64,000 nt of DNA from NCBI GenBank assembly GCA_015847255.1, contig JADLZK010007776.1, forward strand, positions 1-64,000, in the 5' to 3' direction. How positions within the stretch are numbered: position 1 is the first letter of the stretch; the number at the start of each line of letters is the position of its first letter. The DNA comes from Hyparrhenia diplandra (taxonomy: Eukaryota > Streptophyta > Magnoliopsida > Poales > Poaceae). The position numbers and the translations under genes were made by a program. A model generated the notes under the pieces. That model made no database searches, was not told the DNA's origin, and worked only from the letters and a program-made list of their open reading frames with translations. Of this stretch, positions 11,837 to 23,050 are shown piece after piece.

Positions 11837-11879
11837 AAGCAAGATGGCAAGGACATTGTGGAAGAAAACAAGGAGATCA

Positions 11880-12500
11880 TAGCCTCATGTGAAAATTCAG
11901 AACCAACACCTATTTTTTTCTTGCTGAACATGAGAGCAAAGGTAATTCCCACGATGTTAAATTCGCAGAAGGTGAGAGTTCTCTTGATGTGCTGAATGTT
12001 TCTACCAATCATGCTATGATCAAGCAAACATTAGTGGAACCATCTCCTGATTTACCTTTGTCACAAGATGATATGGTAGATGTTCCTTGTGATAAATATG
12101 ACTTGCATGATGATATTTATACTATACCAATGCAACCATTAACGAATGATTATGATATATGTGTGTCGAAACCGAACACATGCGCTAAAAATAGACATAT
12201 TATTCATAATGCTAGTAATGTTGATGAGTTGAAATTGTTGTCATCTTTAAATACTTTGGGTTATATTGAATTTAATGTTTTGTGTAATCTTAATTCTTTA
12301 GACGAAACTATATGCATATTCTGATTTGCCATGGGTCTCTAGACATACATATCATGTTCTTGGTAACGTCAAATTCAAAGAAGGGGAGAAAATGTCCCTT
12401 GTTAGTACTAAACTTTTGTAGGAGAAAAATGATGAATCTCTACCAGAAAAACCTCCATGGCCACCACCTTTGCAAATGGTTGATCGTCAAGATGGAGTCG
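11880..12500 (+). pseudogene. Second ORF of the inserted LTR element, function unknown
   Basis: The largest intact piece is 11989-12324 (111 codons), containing STNHAMIKQTLVEPSPDLPL and DELKLLSSLNTLGYIEFNVL. It resembles an uncharacterised protein that is common in rice and sorghum annotations beside non-autonomous gypsy gag remnants; this is from memory of the family and was not searched. Frames before (11840-11988) and after (12312-12500) continue the same protein with shifts. It has no catalytic motif that I recognise and is rich in Asp, Asn and Leu. It sits between gag and the polypurine tract, where pol would be in an autonomous element. Confidence 0.5.
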
Positions 12501-12516
12501 AGGGCGACTCCAATTC

Positions 12517-12529
12517 AAGAAGGGGAGGA
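12517..12529 (+). other. Polypurine tract
   Basis: AAGAAGGGGAGGA lies directly before the right LTR start TGATGAGG. Confidence 0.85.
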
Positions 12530-13347
12530 TGATGAGGACATCGCCACGCTGGACACTCCGACACTCCCACTATTTAAAGCCAGGAGCAATCACCGATGAA
12601 TTCGAGTGGACATTCCTTTTGCTAAAAATAATGATGCCTTACGCCCGACGCTTCATGCAAATGAGAAATGAATTCAAGAATTGGGTCGCCAAGGCCACAT
12701 GCAACCTCGGATGTGGACCACTCCTTTTTAATAGCGAGAGACAAGGAGAAGGCCTTTCCAATGCGCAGCCTTCAAATTCAATCCAAAATTCCAATGGACA
12801 CTAGTTAGCATGCGCTTTTCACATCTAGTGGATGTCCTAGCATTTCCCATTTTTAGTTCCTTTGTTCACGCATGGGCGTGGTATTTTCTCTTCATCGCAC
12901 TTACATAAGGCTCCCGAAGCCCTCGACACAACTTGGGTTTTGTTTAGTTCAAGTTTTCGAGAGAGAAACTTTGATTGATTCATTGTAACCATGAAGATTA
13001 TTCCGCTTACATTGATCCAAGGCCCTGTTCTTGTTCTTCACACACTGTGGCGATTAGTCCTTTTGTGATCCGAACTTCGAACACCATTATCTCGATTTCG
13101 TCAATTCATATTTGCAATATTCAGATTGCGTGTTTACCTGTTCTTGCTTGTGTTCTTCGATTCGCTTGCGGGGAAAAGCCTTCTTGGCGAGGTCAATCAA
13201 GTCGTGCTTGGTTGATAACCATTGGAGCGATGGTGTAGCGGTTGCGGGGTCGAATTGTGTTGATTCGAAGCCGGATCGTCAACGTCGAGTTCTCCACCCA
13301 ATCGAATTTATCCTGTACCTCACGGAAGATCGGGCCATATCTCATCA
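12530..13347 (+). repeat. Right (3') LTR
   Basis: An 818-bp copy of the left LTR ending CTCATCA, followed by the target duplication CCATA. Confidence 0.92.
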
Positions 13348-13352
13348 CCATA

Positions 13353-16007
13353 TGGCATTGTCATTCAATTCATATCTAAAGATCCGGGGAGCTCAACAAG
13401 GCTATATTTAGATTTCTAAGGTCGGGGATACCAAGACCACCCGACTCCTTGTTTTGGGCAACTAAGCGCCAATGTGCTAGGTGATATTTGTGTCTATCTT
13501 CGGTGTTGTTCCATAAGAACCTACCCATATGGGTATTAATCATCTCAATAGCCCATTTTGGGAATTTTATTGCAGACAATAGGTAGATAGGAATACTAGC
13601 GGACATGCTTTAAGCAAGGTTAGTTGGCCAAAGATATGATAAAATCCTACCCTTCCATCCTGCAATTCTTTTTTATAATTTTTTCTATGATGGGTTGCTC
13701 CTTCCTCAAGTTTGAGTAGTGCAAAGGTACACCTAGATACTTGAAGGGAAAATCACCCTTTTGCAACAAAAGATCATCGAAAGATCATTCACTCTATCTT
13801 CATCCACCCCCATGGACATCATATCGCTTTTTCATAATTAATTTTCATACCGGTCATTTTCTCATAATGATTAAAATCCATTTAAGATTACTGGCTTTTT
13901 TTCTAGATCATTTTCTAAATAAAGGAGGGTATCATCTCGCATATTGCAGGCTGATAATCCCTCCTTCCACCACATTCGGCAACAAGCCTGAGATCAAATC
14001 ATTTCTAGCTACTTTAGTAAGCATTCTACTAAAAATGTTAGCCACCAGATTAAACATCAGTGGTGACAAGGGGTCTCCCTGTCTAAGGACTTTACCAGGC
14101 TTAAAGTAAGAGCTATTTTCCTCATTTATCCTTATGCAGATCGATCCCCCCCTGTATAACCTTTTGCATCCAGTTTCTCCACTTGGGCCCAAACCCCTAG
14201 AAGTAAGCATATCGAGAAATGAATTGCTAGCTAACCTTGTCATACGCCTTTTCATAATCTAACTTAAGGATAACTCCACTCTCTTTCTCTCTATGAATGT
14301 CATGAATAATCTCATGAGCAGCTATAACACTTTCCGAATAAACCCGCCTTTTATAAAGGTTGTGCGATTGGGGCAAACTAATCATCAATGATCCTAAGCA
14401 ATCTGTTATTTAGAGCTTTAGAAAAGATCATAAAAGCTGCAGTTGATAAGGCTAATTGGTCTAAATTTTTAAGAAGTTTAGCATCCGCCTCCTTTGGAAT
14501 TAGTGTAATCATTTGCATAGTTTATCCTATCCAAGTTTAGATGGCACGATTCAAAATCTCGACTGATTCATAAAGTCTGTCTTAATAACCTCCCGAGAAA
14601 GTTTGGTAAAAGAGGAAACAAAAGCCATCAGGACCATGTGCACCTTTCAAAGCATATGATTCAAAGATGGTAGATTTGATCTCTTCTATAGAGAAGGGGC
14701 TTCCAACATTTCATTTTTCTTCAAAGGTAACTCTATCATTTTCCTCCCAAAAATCCTCACCTAGGTGTAAACCTAAGCTCTCCTCAACACCAAACAAATT
14801 TTTATAAAAATCCACCGCATGCTCAAGCATGCCCTTGTTATCCTCAATGGGGCCATCGGGCCCTTCTAAAGTGGTTATCCTTTTTTTCCTTGCTATTTGG
14901 TTAGCCACAGATTGGAAATACGTGGTATTTCTATCTCCTTCTTTGACATCCCTATCTCTAGATCTTTGTCTACCTTTTATTTCTTCTAAATTCCAAATGG
15001 CTTCTAAATCTTTCACTATGTCATCCATCTTGGATTTTTCACAGTAACAGGTTTCGGCCCTCATATCTCCTATCTAGGATGTTGAACTCCTTAAGGAGTT
15101 CCTGTTTCTTTCTTTTAATGTTAGCATTCACATTTATAGCCCAACCTTTGACTTTCTTCCTAAGAAGTCTAATTTTGAACTGCCATACAACAATGGGGTT
15201 CTCAAAGGCACAATCATTATCCTAAATCTTTTTAACTAAGCTGTTTTGAAATCGGGTTGCTCAAGCCACCATTTTCAAATCTAAAGAGGGTGGGTTTTCT
15301 AGTTTCCTTGCACCCCTGAGTTCCAAACTAGGGGGACATGATCACTCCCAGCCACGGCTTTGGCTCTAACAAAGGATCTAGGAAATAACTAGTCAAAAGC
15401 AATATTGCAAAATAACTTGTCAATAGCGGCCATTACAGTCGTTCTTGATTATTAGTCCATGTAAAGGATCTAGTAGAGTTTTTAAGCTCTAATAAACCAA
15501 AATAATTAATCCATTCCTGAAAGAGATCAATCCATTTTTTTGGTTAACAATACCATTACTCTTATCGCCACACTAGACACCAAATTGAAATCACCCCCTA
15601 TAATGGTAGGGCCATCCCAATTTTCTAAAAGATTATGCAGTTCCGGGGATAAATTCCAATTTTTCTTCTTCATAAGGTGATCCATATATAGATATAAATC
15701 TCCAAACCTTTCTATTTTTCTATATTTCTAACCACGGTGACACACAAATTTTTTTTCAACTACGGGTTGTTACTTCAAATTTTTCGAATCCGGCCCAACC
15801 AGGATACCACAAAAGCGGTCCCATTAGCGAGGGAGGAATTTCGGATAAAATCTCTTTTGGCATAATTCAAGAAGGAATCTTCAATAGATTCTTTTTTTGT
15901 TTCTTGAAACTAACAAAATCTAAGCTGTTATCAGCAATAAAGTCAGTAATGCATTGTAACTTGCCTCTTTTATTGAGGCCTCTAATATTCCAAGTTGCAC
16001 CTATCAT
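13353..16007 (-). pseudogene. LINE ORF2: endonuclease and reverse transcriptase, broken
   Basis: On the minus strand an ATG at 16007 begins the apurinic-like endonuclease domain with WNIRGLNKRGKL. The motif GGDFNLV lies near 15615-15590 and GSDHVPLVW near 15360-15325; both belong to the endonuclease active-site region that nicks the target. A linker with EGDRNTTYFQSVANQ (15064-14711) follows. The reverse transcriptase has LKLDYEKAYDKV (about 14275-14235), LRQGDPLSPLMFNLVAN (about 14095-14045) and the catalytic YADD region near 13945-13935, where one extra base shifts the frame inside the motif. GRFLWNN and GGLGIPDLRNLN (13606-13376) lead into zf-RVT. Numerous stops lie throughout. It is normally one protein of about 1200 residues; the C-terminal part continues at 8358-9536 beyond the inserted element. 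Confidence 0.82.
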
Positions 16008-16481
16008 TAGAAACAATGTTTATATTTGAGGTCTCAAGACCATTTTTTTCACGACTTGTGCCCATGAACCACTTTTTAAACAACTAGACTCCTTCACGGG
16101 AGAAATAACCAAACTCCTTGATTCACCTTGTAAGGAAGGGTAGTCAATAGGATCAATAGTAACTTCTAAGTTAACGAGGCAAAGCAACTTCAGGGGTTTG
16201 ATTTTAGAAAATTTTGTCTATTTTCCATTTCACTCATTCTAATAATAGCCAAATTATGATCAATCATAGACTTATCAGATCCCAACACAATGTTAACATT
16301 GCTAGATAAATTTAGTAAAGGATCACTACTCACGTAGTAGAAGAATTTATAGGATCAAGTGTGGGTTTAATACATTGCATAGATTTTGATAGTCCTTTAA
16401 TTCTTTAGCTTTTTTTGCAAAGATAGACTTGCCATCTTCTGGGTACGTCCTTGGTCTATCCATTCTTAGCATTGGCCCCCA

Positions 16482-18822
16482 CTAAGGCTTTCTCTTCTGT
16501 TTTCTCTTGTTTTGATGCTTAATATCTCCAACTTGTTCGGTGTCCATAATATGTTTAGAATCTACCGCTTGATCATTAACCACATTTTGCACTTCAGTTG
16601 GGATGAAAAACTCCATTCCTCCTCCTGCTAATGCTGCCTCAATTTCTTCCTGCAAATCCAGTTCCTCATCAGAGTCTTGCAGTTCCATTTTTCTCAGAAG
16701 CTGTGAGCAATCCTCATGAGAGCTTTCTTCTTTGGCCAACATCCTGAATCTTTCCCATCTTGAATGATCAGATTCTTCCTCCAGCAACAGCTTGCTCTTG
16801 TTGCCCACCCACTTGCAATCAGAGATTTGTGTGACAAAGGCTTCTGGGGTAGACAGGTCCATAGGAATAGACTCATTTAGAACTTCTTGTAACTTCTTGG
16901 AGTTTTCCACTCCAGAGTAATCAACACCACCAGGGGTACAAGTTTTCTTCATATTCTTACCCCCTAGCTCAAGCTGGTAGTTGTTTGTTTCATCACCTGT
17001 CAACATCAGGTTCTCATTCACCATCTCTTTTCTTGCATTAGTGCAAGTAGGTATATCATCTGAAGTTCCTTGTTCAGCTGTTAACAGCTTGATATTTTGT
17101 TCCCTCATAAGAGATAGTAACAGGTTAGCCTGGTTAACATCTTCAATCATTGGAATCACAGCCACTGTCTTACTGCCTCCACTCCCAGAAGGCTTGTTGA
17201 TAGGGGTCTTCATTCCCTGAGCATTAACTACTTGGAAATATGTGGTGATTGGCTTCTCAATTCCATCACCATCTTCATCAAGGTCATCAGCTTCATCATC
17301 ATTGCCTCCATCATAGCCATCATTACCTCCATCATTTCCATTATCTGGACCGTTATCACCGGTACCATTCATTTCTCTTCCTTCCACCAAGAAAGAAACA
17401 ACAAATATCTCCTTGTTCATTTCAAACAGCCTGTCAGCAGTGATTTTCCCAGCATCTTTGCATGAGATCTTGACTCTCACCATCTCAAAAAAGGATTTGA
17501 ACACTGAAGACCAATCAACCTCTATCAGCAACCCAAAACTTGAAGCTATTTGAGCAAAGGTCTTCCAGTGAAAAAATTTGGGAGGAATTCCAGACATTTG
17601 AATCCAAGCATCCTGCAGAACATTGAAAGGTTGAAGCTCACCCTTCCATTCTAGTACTTCAACTTGTACTCCTTCTTTTCTGAGGTTAAAGGATGGGTAA
17701 TTCTTTATGTCTGAAACTCTCTTGTGAGAGGGGAATCTGACCAGGAATTGATTAGTTTCCAGCTCCCTAATCTGCCATGGCCACTCTATGCGGTAGATGT
17801 CGGCAAGTTCCCTCTCTAACTCAGCTTTGGTCACAGAACCGGACTTGACTTTCACCACTCCCACGGTTACCCATATTCAGCCATTTGGTTGCTTCATCAT
17901 CGGGGATCTCAAGGTGGTAGAATCCAAGGCCTTGACCGGCACTACCGGGTAAGCGGCATTGGGGTGTTCATGAGACCAAGCAAGGCAATCATTCATATGG
18001 TGTCCAGGGATTGCACAAATAAAGAAAACCTTTGGTTTTGAACAATTCCCCACAAAGTGCCGGGATCACCGCAATCGTAGCAAATCAAATGTCTATATCG
18101 CGGATCAATCACGAAGGGGGAATCTCAGGTTCAGTACCTTGCCCTCTTCCTTCTTTGTGCACCTCTCCATGGTTCTTTGCCTTGGTGGAGGAGGCGGAGG
18201 TGCGATGGCGAGGGAGGCGATGGGGCCCGGGCTGATGCGGAGGGGCTTGTTGCCGAGGGGAGGGAGGAACTTCTTTGGGGGCGGCGGCGGTGTGCGGGCG
18301 CTGCCTCAGCCCCGCCATCTAGCTTGGTTCGATTGGTGCCTCGCTGCTTATTTGGGGGGAGGTTGCCTCGAGGGGGGCCGCGGCTACGGTTGCCAAATCC
18401 GGCGACCGCCCTCCGTCATTGAGCTCTTGAGAATCTCGGCGTAGGTACACCTTCCTTCGGCTTGTCTCCACACGTCTTCCCGAGAGACACCGGCGGCTTG
18501 TCGAAGCGATCGGAGCGGCTCTCGGGAACAGATCTCGAGGCGAGATCTTCTTCTCGGCGATCAAGTCCTTCGAATCGAGAAGAGATTGGAGGATTTTTGC
18601 GGTGCCTAGATTCCTAGGGTTTCGAGGCGGCGGTGGTGGAGAGTCGACCACCCATAGCTGCCCGAAGAATTCTAGGATGGTTTCCTCTTCCTCGATTCCC
18701 TTTCCCTCTCCAAACCTGTCCTCATGTGACGATTCTGCCCTCGAATCGCTGCCAGGTGGGGGACGAACCAGCACCCTTCCAGGTGGGGAACGCTTCTCCT
18801 TCGACGAAGCCGGACCCGCCAT
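16482..18822 (-). pseudogene. LINE ORF1 (RNA-binding, zinc-knuckle protein)
   Basis: Three minus-strand blocks. 18822-18319 is an N-terminal, Ser/Pro/Arg-rich frame that begins with ATG (MAGPASSKEKRSP). 18318-17870 contains a first zinc knuckle, CYDCGDPGT, and shifted remains of a second. 17864-16482 is one long open frame of 460 codons containing ELADIYRIEWPWQIRELE, LVRFPSHKRVSDI and WIQMSGIPPKFFHW, the pattern of DUF4283-type ORF1 proteins of plant LINEs, and then an acidic low-complexity tail. The 460-codon frame opens with GTG, not ATG, and a one-base shift separates it from upstream coding sequence. The true start is therefore near 18822. ORF1 would package LINE RNA. This is the best preserved coding segment of the LINE. 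Confidence 0.72.
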
Positions 18823-19470
18823 GGGGCCTCATGGTCAGCCATGGAGGATTGGGCCATGGCGGTGGGTCAGGAGCCCGAAGAATCTCTCTTTTTTTATTAT
18901 TTTCTATGTACTTCCTGCAGGTTTTCCTGAAGCTGCCTTGCGAATGAGCCTGAGGAACTCGGCAAAGTTTTCCTGGAGTAACATTTGTACCTCTGTTCTG
19001 GTATCGTTCTTTAATGAGATGAATATTAAAAAGAAAAAAAGTCGAGAGAAACCTGTTTCCATAGCTGAACGCATCTCGTTCCAGCCAATTAGGCTGTTGA
19101 ATGCTAGGGTGCAGCCTGAAGGATATGACAGCAGGAGTACCCTTTTTTTTACTTTTTTCAGGCGACAAACATCAGCCGTTGGATCAAGATCCAACGTTCC
19201 ATGATGTTTGTTCCGCCGCCTACTGCCCGCCCCCTCCAGCGCCGTTGGCGGGGAGCTTGCCACCGGCCCCCGCGACACTAATCACTGTCTCCCGGCACGC
19301 TAATCCCATAGCCACCGTGCGTGCAGCTTGCTTTTGGACAGGCACTGGAAATTACAGGCGCATTTCAAGAGGATCGTCACCACACAAACCTTTCAAGAGG
19401 GTGACAATCTCTCAAAGCCGAGGTTAGTTGCTGTCACTTGTCAGAAATAATCAGTAATGATTATTCAAGG
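18823..19470. other. LINE 5' edge and flanking low-copy sequence
   Basis: The LINE 5' UTR probably ends somewhere in 18823-18890, and I cannot fix its boundary. 18900-19040 ends in an A-rich run (19026-19039) that could be a short plus-strand retroposon tail. 19170-19470 is GC-rich with a near-perfect palindrome. No coding assignment. Confidence 0.35.
19177..19196. repeat. 20-bp near-perfect palindrome
   Basis: CGTTGGATCAAGATCCAACG, with one mismatch at the centre. CGTTGGATC-type palindromes occur in grass promoter-proximal DNA; a regulatory role here is only a guess. Confidence 0.5.
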
Positions 19471-19479
19471 GAAATAATC

Positions 19480-20235
19480 ATGTCATAATGCAGGGAATGC
19501 TTCCCTGGACTCAACTGATTGAGCTTTGCTGCTCAATGAATTTCTGCGTCTTGCAGGAGAAGTTACTCTCAGTTGCAAAATTATATGTCTTGAATTGGCA
19601 GACAAGGCAGGAAGCTTATAAATACAACTCATCTCCCAATTGGTTCAAGGAACCAACCCATGTTCTCAGTCAGAGCTAATAAATCCGTTATTTTCTAACC
19701 CATACATGTGTAGAGTGGTGAAAGTGAAACCATTATCGAGTTATTATCGACCAAACTTGACATGAGAAGAGAAGCGCCGGACGCACATATGACAACCCAA
19801 AGTCCCACATGAAGATCTAATGGTTCTGAATTGCAAGCGAAGGCTTCCAAGTTCCCTGTTCCCCAACACAGAACGTGAACATGACCTTTGATTCACAGAA
19901 AAAAAAAAAAAAAAACCCTGAAAATAGGAGCGTATTGCAATCAGCTGGTGGGAAAACAATTTGGGATAAGTAGCTGTATGCAATGTATAGAACCCCCCTA
20001 GACATATCAACTAGGAATTGTGTCTTGATAAAGCATAAAAAAAGAAAGAAAAAAGGCTCACAGGATGATCCAAAGCATATCAAAAAAGAAAAAAAAAAAA
20101 CCCTAGGGATATCAACTAAGATTTGTGCTTATCTAACATCACATTGTATAGAAGAAAAAATAATATAATCAGTCCTAGAACAATCCAAAACACGTGTCCT
20201 CTCCTTTATCACTTCACCTAAACTAGTCTATCTGC
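19480..20235 (+). repeat. Segmental duplicate, copy 1
   Basis: This segment shares ordered blocks with 21770-23020: CTCATCTCCCAATTGGTTCA, GTGGTGAAAG.GAAACCA, GAAGGCTTCCAAGTT, ATCAACTA.GATTTGTGCTT and GTGTCCTCTCCTTTAT. The order is the same and spacing differs. A TTGCAG acceptor-like site precedes GAGAAGTTACTC at 19557. The reading frames are short and different in the two copies, so this looks like a duplicated non-coding or dead exon region. Confidence 0.6.
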
Positions 20236-21553
20236 TTGACCATGCTCCTCACTTTTCATTGGAAGCATAGAAGAATAAGTTATCCCTCAGATGCCCCAAA
20301 CAGTGCACGGACAAGTTGTCATATTCACATAACAGTTGGCCACAAAAAAAATATTGACATAACAGTTGTTCATATCACGACACGATATCTTCGATGATTA
20401 TGTGCTTGCTGACACGAAATCCAATCTGATTCAAATATTTCATGTCTCTCCTTGTCGGGACAATTTGATTAGGAAACTGAAGATTACTCTTCAGGAGAGA
20501 AGGAACAAAACTGGTGACCAAATGACCAGTCATGCAATGATGCAGAGCAATGCTCCCCTGAGAACGTATGGTTCCGAAGCCAGTTTGAGTTTGCTTTGCC
20601 CGGTTTGCACAGGACACGAGAAACCTTTTTTTTTTTTGAGTTGAGGACACGAGAAACTTGCTAGGCCTGGCGAGCTGATTCGGCTCGCTCGTGACAGCAA
20701 GTAAATCTGTTGAAAAATCTTGCCTGCACAAGCCCCTAGACTGCTAGCAACTCAACCAAACGTATCGCTCGGCTTCATATCCTGGCTCAGCTAGGCGAGG
20801 TAAGTTTTACTCCGACAACCAAACGCGAATTTCCAGCATTTCCAGCCTGCCAGTGCACAGATGAGATGCAACTCTTTATGAAGATTTTATTGGGGCTGTA
20901 TCAGGTGATTTAAACTGGAGAGGTACGTGGGATATTACCGTGTTCATAGGTAGTGGGATGTGTATGTAACTGAAATACTGAATGCATATTCCGTTCAAGT
21001 GTTCTCTAGGCTTCTTATTGTGCAATAACCCATTATGAATATGATTTACCCATTCATCTGAAAAGGAAAAGTGCTATACTCATTCAACAGATTTTTTTTG
21101 CTGGAATATAACTGTTTGATCAAGCCATATGTCGTGGAGCACTGTATCTTTCAAGTTTTACAGAAGGCAGGCCTGTAAAAAAGATGAAATGAAAACTATA
21201 TAGAATAGTTGTTTCAGTATACATTCATAAGTCTGCTTCTTGAGGAAATGGTGTATATGTTACATTCTTAATCATTATCCTATACTTCAGTTTTAACAGT
21301 AAATTATTTTTACCTGAAGCAATATATGTAACTTGCTCCCTACATGAATATATGTAGTTTGGACGTCAACACGATGTACTATATGCAGTTTCGAACTTTA
21401 TTATTTTTTGAAAAGTCAGACAAAGTTGCAAGTAGCAATTTCCTGAAACACAGATAGATTTGACCATATGCTTTCTTAAACAGTCACATATTAGTTGAAG
21501 CACAGAATATTATTGAATGCTTCGTAATCCTTAATAAACTATGACACTACTTT
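20236..21553. other. Low-copy sequence without a recognised gene
   Basis: AT-rich, with no ORF supported by content and no repeat shared with the rest of the window apart from a T run at 20628-20637. It separates the two copies of the duplicated segment. Confidence 0.4.
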
Positions 21554-21681
21554 AGCCAATCGATTTCTTGAGAGATTCCAATCTGAAAGATATGTTATCT
21601 GAACACAGTGAGAGGGAAGCCAATCGATTTCTTGAGAGATTCCAATCTGAAAGATATGTTATCTTAACAAAGTGAGAGGGA
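21554..21681. repeat. Tandem duplication, 64-bp unit, two copies
   Basis: AGCCAATCGATTTCTTGAGA starts at 21554 and again at 21618. The two units differ at only a few bases (for example GAACACAGTG against TAACAAAGTG). Confidence 0.95.
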
Positions 21682-21769
21682 GACTTGTGTTTGTAGTGTA
21701 AGCCAAGTTACTGAATTGTTCGTTGAGATCATTGTACACCATGAAGGCGACTCGCTGACTCGCTGAATT

Positions 21770-23020
21770 TCTGTATCTTTCAGTTTGCAAGAGCTGTTAC
21801 TCTCAGTAGCAAGAAACTACGTGCTCTGACCTGGACATCAGCAAATGAACATCGAACAAGCAAGTAGCCCAAAAACTCAGCTCATCTCCCAATTGGTTCA
21901 AGACACTAATGCTTGCTCTTTCTCTGAATTAAGTTGGCCGTCCAAAGTTCCAACCCCAGTGATCTGTAAAGTGGTGAAAGGGAAACCAGCATCTGACTTG
22001 GCTTGGATTTGTAATGAAAGGTTGGTACTACAACTCTTTTTTCGTATGTGTTTGAGGAACTATGGGAATTTTAAACCCCAGAATTTACAGCACATGTTTC
22101 AGTATCTTGTGCAATATGCAGAGCAGCATTGCACAGCATGAATGTTAATTCCTTGTCTGAAAAATCTCGTGTTTCTGCAGCGTAGTTAACTGTCCAAATG
22201 CTGCACTGGTGATAAATATGCAGCTAGCTGCTACCGAATCAGCAGTCTTCATGTAATCCTAGTTGTCACCGCTCTTTGCAGCTGCCCGCTGTACAGCAGC
22301 ACCAAGAGCTCCATGGCCCCTGCCGCCGCCACCACAATTTCCACCCTTCCTCTTCTTGGTTGAGGCCTTGTGGGGGGTCCCGGTATGGCGGATGGTTGGA
22401 GATTGTGCATGTGCATCCATTTCGTCCACTCTGAATCAATGGCGCCTGCCAAGATTGTTACGCTGGAGACGTCGGGAACATCGGGATGGCTACGTTTGGT
22501 AGACCCTGAAAAGACCATGGCACTGTGCAAGTGCAAGAAAACAAGTAGACACTGATCCTTTTTTTTTTTTTTTTTTGGATAATGAAGTAGACACTAATCT
22601 GAATCAATGCAAACATCGCGTATCTTTTGGTCTGAGAATAGTCCTCATGAAAGTCACTTGATTTTTGCCCTCAAAAAAGAGAGAGAGAGAGAAAGAAAGA
22701 AAGAAAGAAAGAAAATCAGTTGATTCTGAAGTGCAGCAAATTGAAGGCTTCCAAGTTTCACCAGCACGGTACCATAAGTCCATAGCCTTCATCAACTACA
22801 GATAAGTTTCATGACAATTGGGAACACTACAACTACACTAAGGGACAACCAGACAAGCATATTCAGAAACGACAAAAAAAATCCTGGCCATATCAACTAG
22901 GATTTGTGCTTATCAGTCATTGCAGTGCCGTGGAGAAAGGAATACTAACAGTCCTAGCATAATCCAAAGCAGGTGTCCTCTCCTTTATATCTTTCAACTA
23001 ATCTAACCTATCTTATTGAC
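21770..23020 (+). repeat. Segmental duplicate, copy 2
   Basis: Ordered similarity to 19480-20235 (see that entry), but longer. It contains an extra GC-richer block at 22260-22555 and a T run at 22560-22575. A TTTCAG acceptor-like site precedes TTTGCAAGAGC near 21783. An ORF at 21845-22141 (98 codons) is not shared with copy 1, so I do not call it a gene. The GC block could once have been an exon; its frames are short. Confidence 0.55.
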
Positions 23021-23032
23021 CGGCTGTGTGCT

Positions 23033-23041
23033 CCATTCCAC
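23033..23041. repeat. 9-bp target-site duplication CCATTCCAC (second copy 25545-25553)
   Basis: Identical 9-mers lie directly outside the inverted ends of the 23042-25544 element. A 9-bp duplication is characteristic of Mutator-superfamily insertion. Confidence 0.85.
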
Positions 23042-23050
23042 GGAAAAAAC

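Larger units (their letters stand above)
9542..13347 (+). mobile_element. Non-autonomous Ty3/gypsy-like LTR element inserted in the LINE
   Basis: Element of 3806 bp with LTRs of 814 and 818 bp, a tRNA-Met type primer site after the left LTR, a polypurine tract before the right LTR and a perfect 5-bp target duplication. The 2.17-kb interior holds only a decayed gag-like segment and a second ORF of unknown function, with no protease, reverse transcriptase or integrase. The LTRs still align closely, so insertion is fairly recent compared with the ruined LINE around it. Confidence 0.92.
8358..18822 (-). mobile_element. L1-type LINE, degenerate, split by an LTR element
   Basis: Minus-strand non-LTR retrotransposon with ORF1 (18822-16482, zinc knuckle), an endonuclease (from 16007), a reverse transcriptase and a C-terminal zf-RVT region (to 8358). 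An LTR element interrupts it at 9542-13347; with that removed, about 6.65 kb of LINE remains, near full length for a plant L1. The 3' UTR and poly(A) are not seen, because the Athila-like element abuts at 8358 or the rest lies beyond it. Many frameshifts and stops make it inactive. Confidence 0.82.

Noticed and set aside
18900..19040. Short plus-strand retroposon with A-rich tail
   Set aside because: The A-rich run is impure and I could not find flanking target duplications, so it is mentioned only as a possibility.
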